Below, one piece after another: positions 47,392 to 47,606 of a DNA stretch of 47,606 bases. This stretch comes from a virus. The notes under the pieces are model-generated. The model did not search any database, was not told the DNA's origin, and saw only the letters and a list, made by a program, of their open reading frames with translations. Positions within the stretch are counted from its first letter, which is position 1, and the number at the start of each line of letters is the position of its first letter. Position numbers and translations under genes: made by a program. The DNA is taken from positions 1 through 47,606 of the IMG/VR virus record IMGVR_UViG_3300042731_005702. One strand, given 5' to 3'.

Positions 47392-47606
47392 GAAATGATC
47401 AATCCTAATATGAGAAATAAAGAAATAAGAATAAGAAGGAATAAGAAGGGAAAAGAATTTCTATTACCAGGAATTCTTATGCAGGAATATATAACCCACC
47501 TAATATGAATATCCCCTTTTAGTATCTATAATGTAACCCTACTTATCTTGTACTTTAAATCCCTTTAATTAATCCTGTTGTAATGAGTTTTTGTTACCAC
47601 ACCACC

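Larger units (their letters stand above)
47232..47606. other. Non-coding end with tandem repeats
   Basis: 375 nt after the terminase-like gene, C- and A-rich, with two different 21-bp tandem duplications followed by a purine-rich run (47403-47455). No gene is seen up to the window edge. It could be a packaging or origin region. Confidence 0.55.

Overview
The window reads as one contiguous piece of a tailed double-stranded DNA bacteriophage genome, AT-rich and tightly packed. It holds virion tail genes, a lysis-like membrane cassette, a full replication and recombination set and a terminase-small-subunit-like gene. I see no integrase, tRNA, rRNA, CRISPR array or insertion sequence. Strong Shine-Dalgarno sequences and sigma70-type promoters point to a bacterial host. 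A spanin-like lipoprotein weakly suggests a Gram-negative (diderm) host, but the host cannot be named from the sequence.

Layout: 1-10.1 kb is a tail-fibre and baseplate block: a partial fibre gene, three tandem paralogous jelly-roll-like genes, a large tailspike with a beta-helix, a gpI-like protein and a large structural protein. 10.2-12.1 kb is a cassette of small membrane and coiled-coil proteins that includes a candidate unimolecular spanin and a small MshEN-like protein. 12.3-17.1 kb has an SF2 helicase, a terminator, a T7-gp4-type primase-helicase and two small zinc proteins. 17.1-22.8 kb starts with a promoter region carrying three palindromes and continues as an operon with a MoxR AAA+ ATPase and a VWA protein. 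22.8-25.8 kb is the main non-coding area: terminators, the only convincing minus-strand gene, hairpins, a 17-bp tandem repeat and one unrecognised 340-aa protein. 25.8-30.1 kb is a string of very small genes, most preceded by the same short motif, ending in a Lar-like protein and ThyX. 30.5-43.5 kb is the replication and recombination core: uracil-DNA glycosylase fused to PolA with an intein, SSB, FEN-like nuclease, RecA-like recombinase, Mre11/Rad50 pair, ParB-methyltransferase fusion and RuvC-like resolvase. 43.5-47.2 kb has a KH protein, an amidase endolysin, a SpeD-family decarboxylase and the terminase-like gene. The window ends in tandem repeats.

The best candidate for an undescribed system is a dispersed, oriented motif with core TGAACGTT, then C, A or T, then A, usually followed by an A-rich tail. 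It lies 27-33 nt upstream of eight start codons, often overlaps the previous stop codon, and also occurs as looser matches inside genes in different reading frames. This recalls the stoperators and start-associated sequences of mycobacteriophages. Two small DNA-binding proteins, LexA-N-terminal-like and XRE-like, are encoded inside the densest part of the array. A second candidate is a pair of leader hairpins with identical flanks and fully covarying stems in front of consecutive genes at 17.9 and 18.5 kb.
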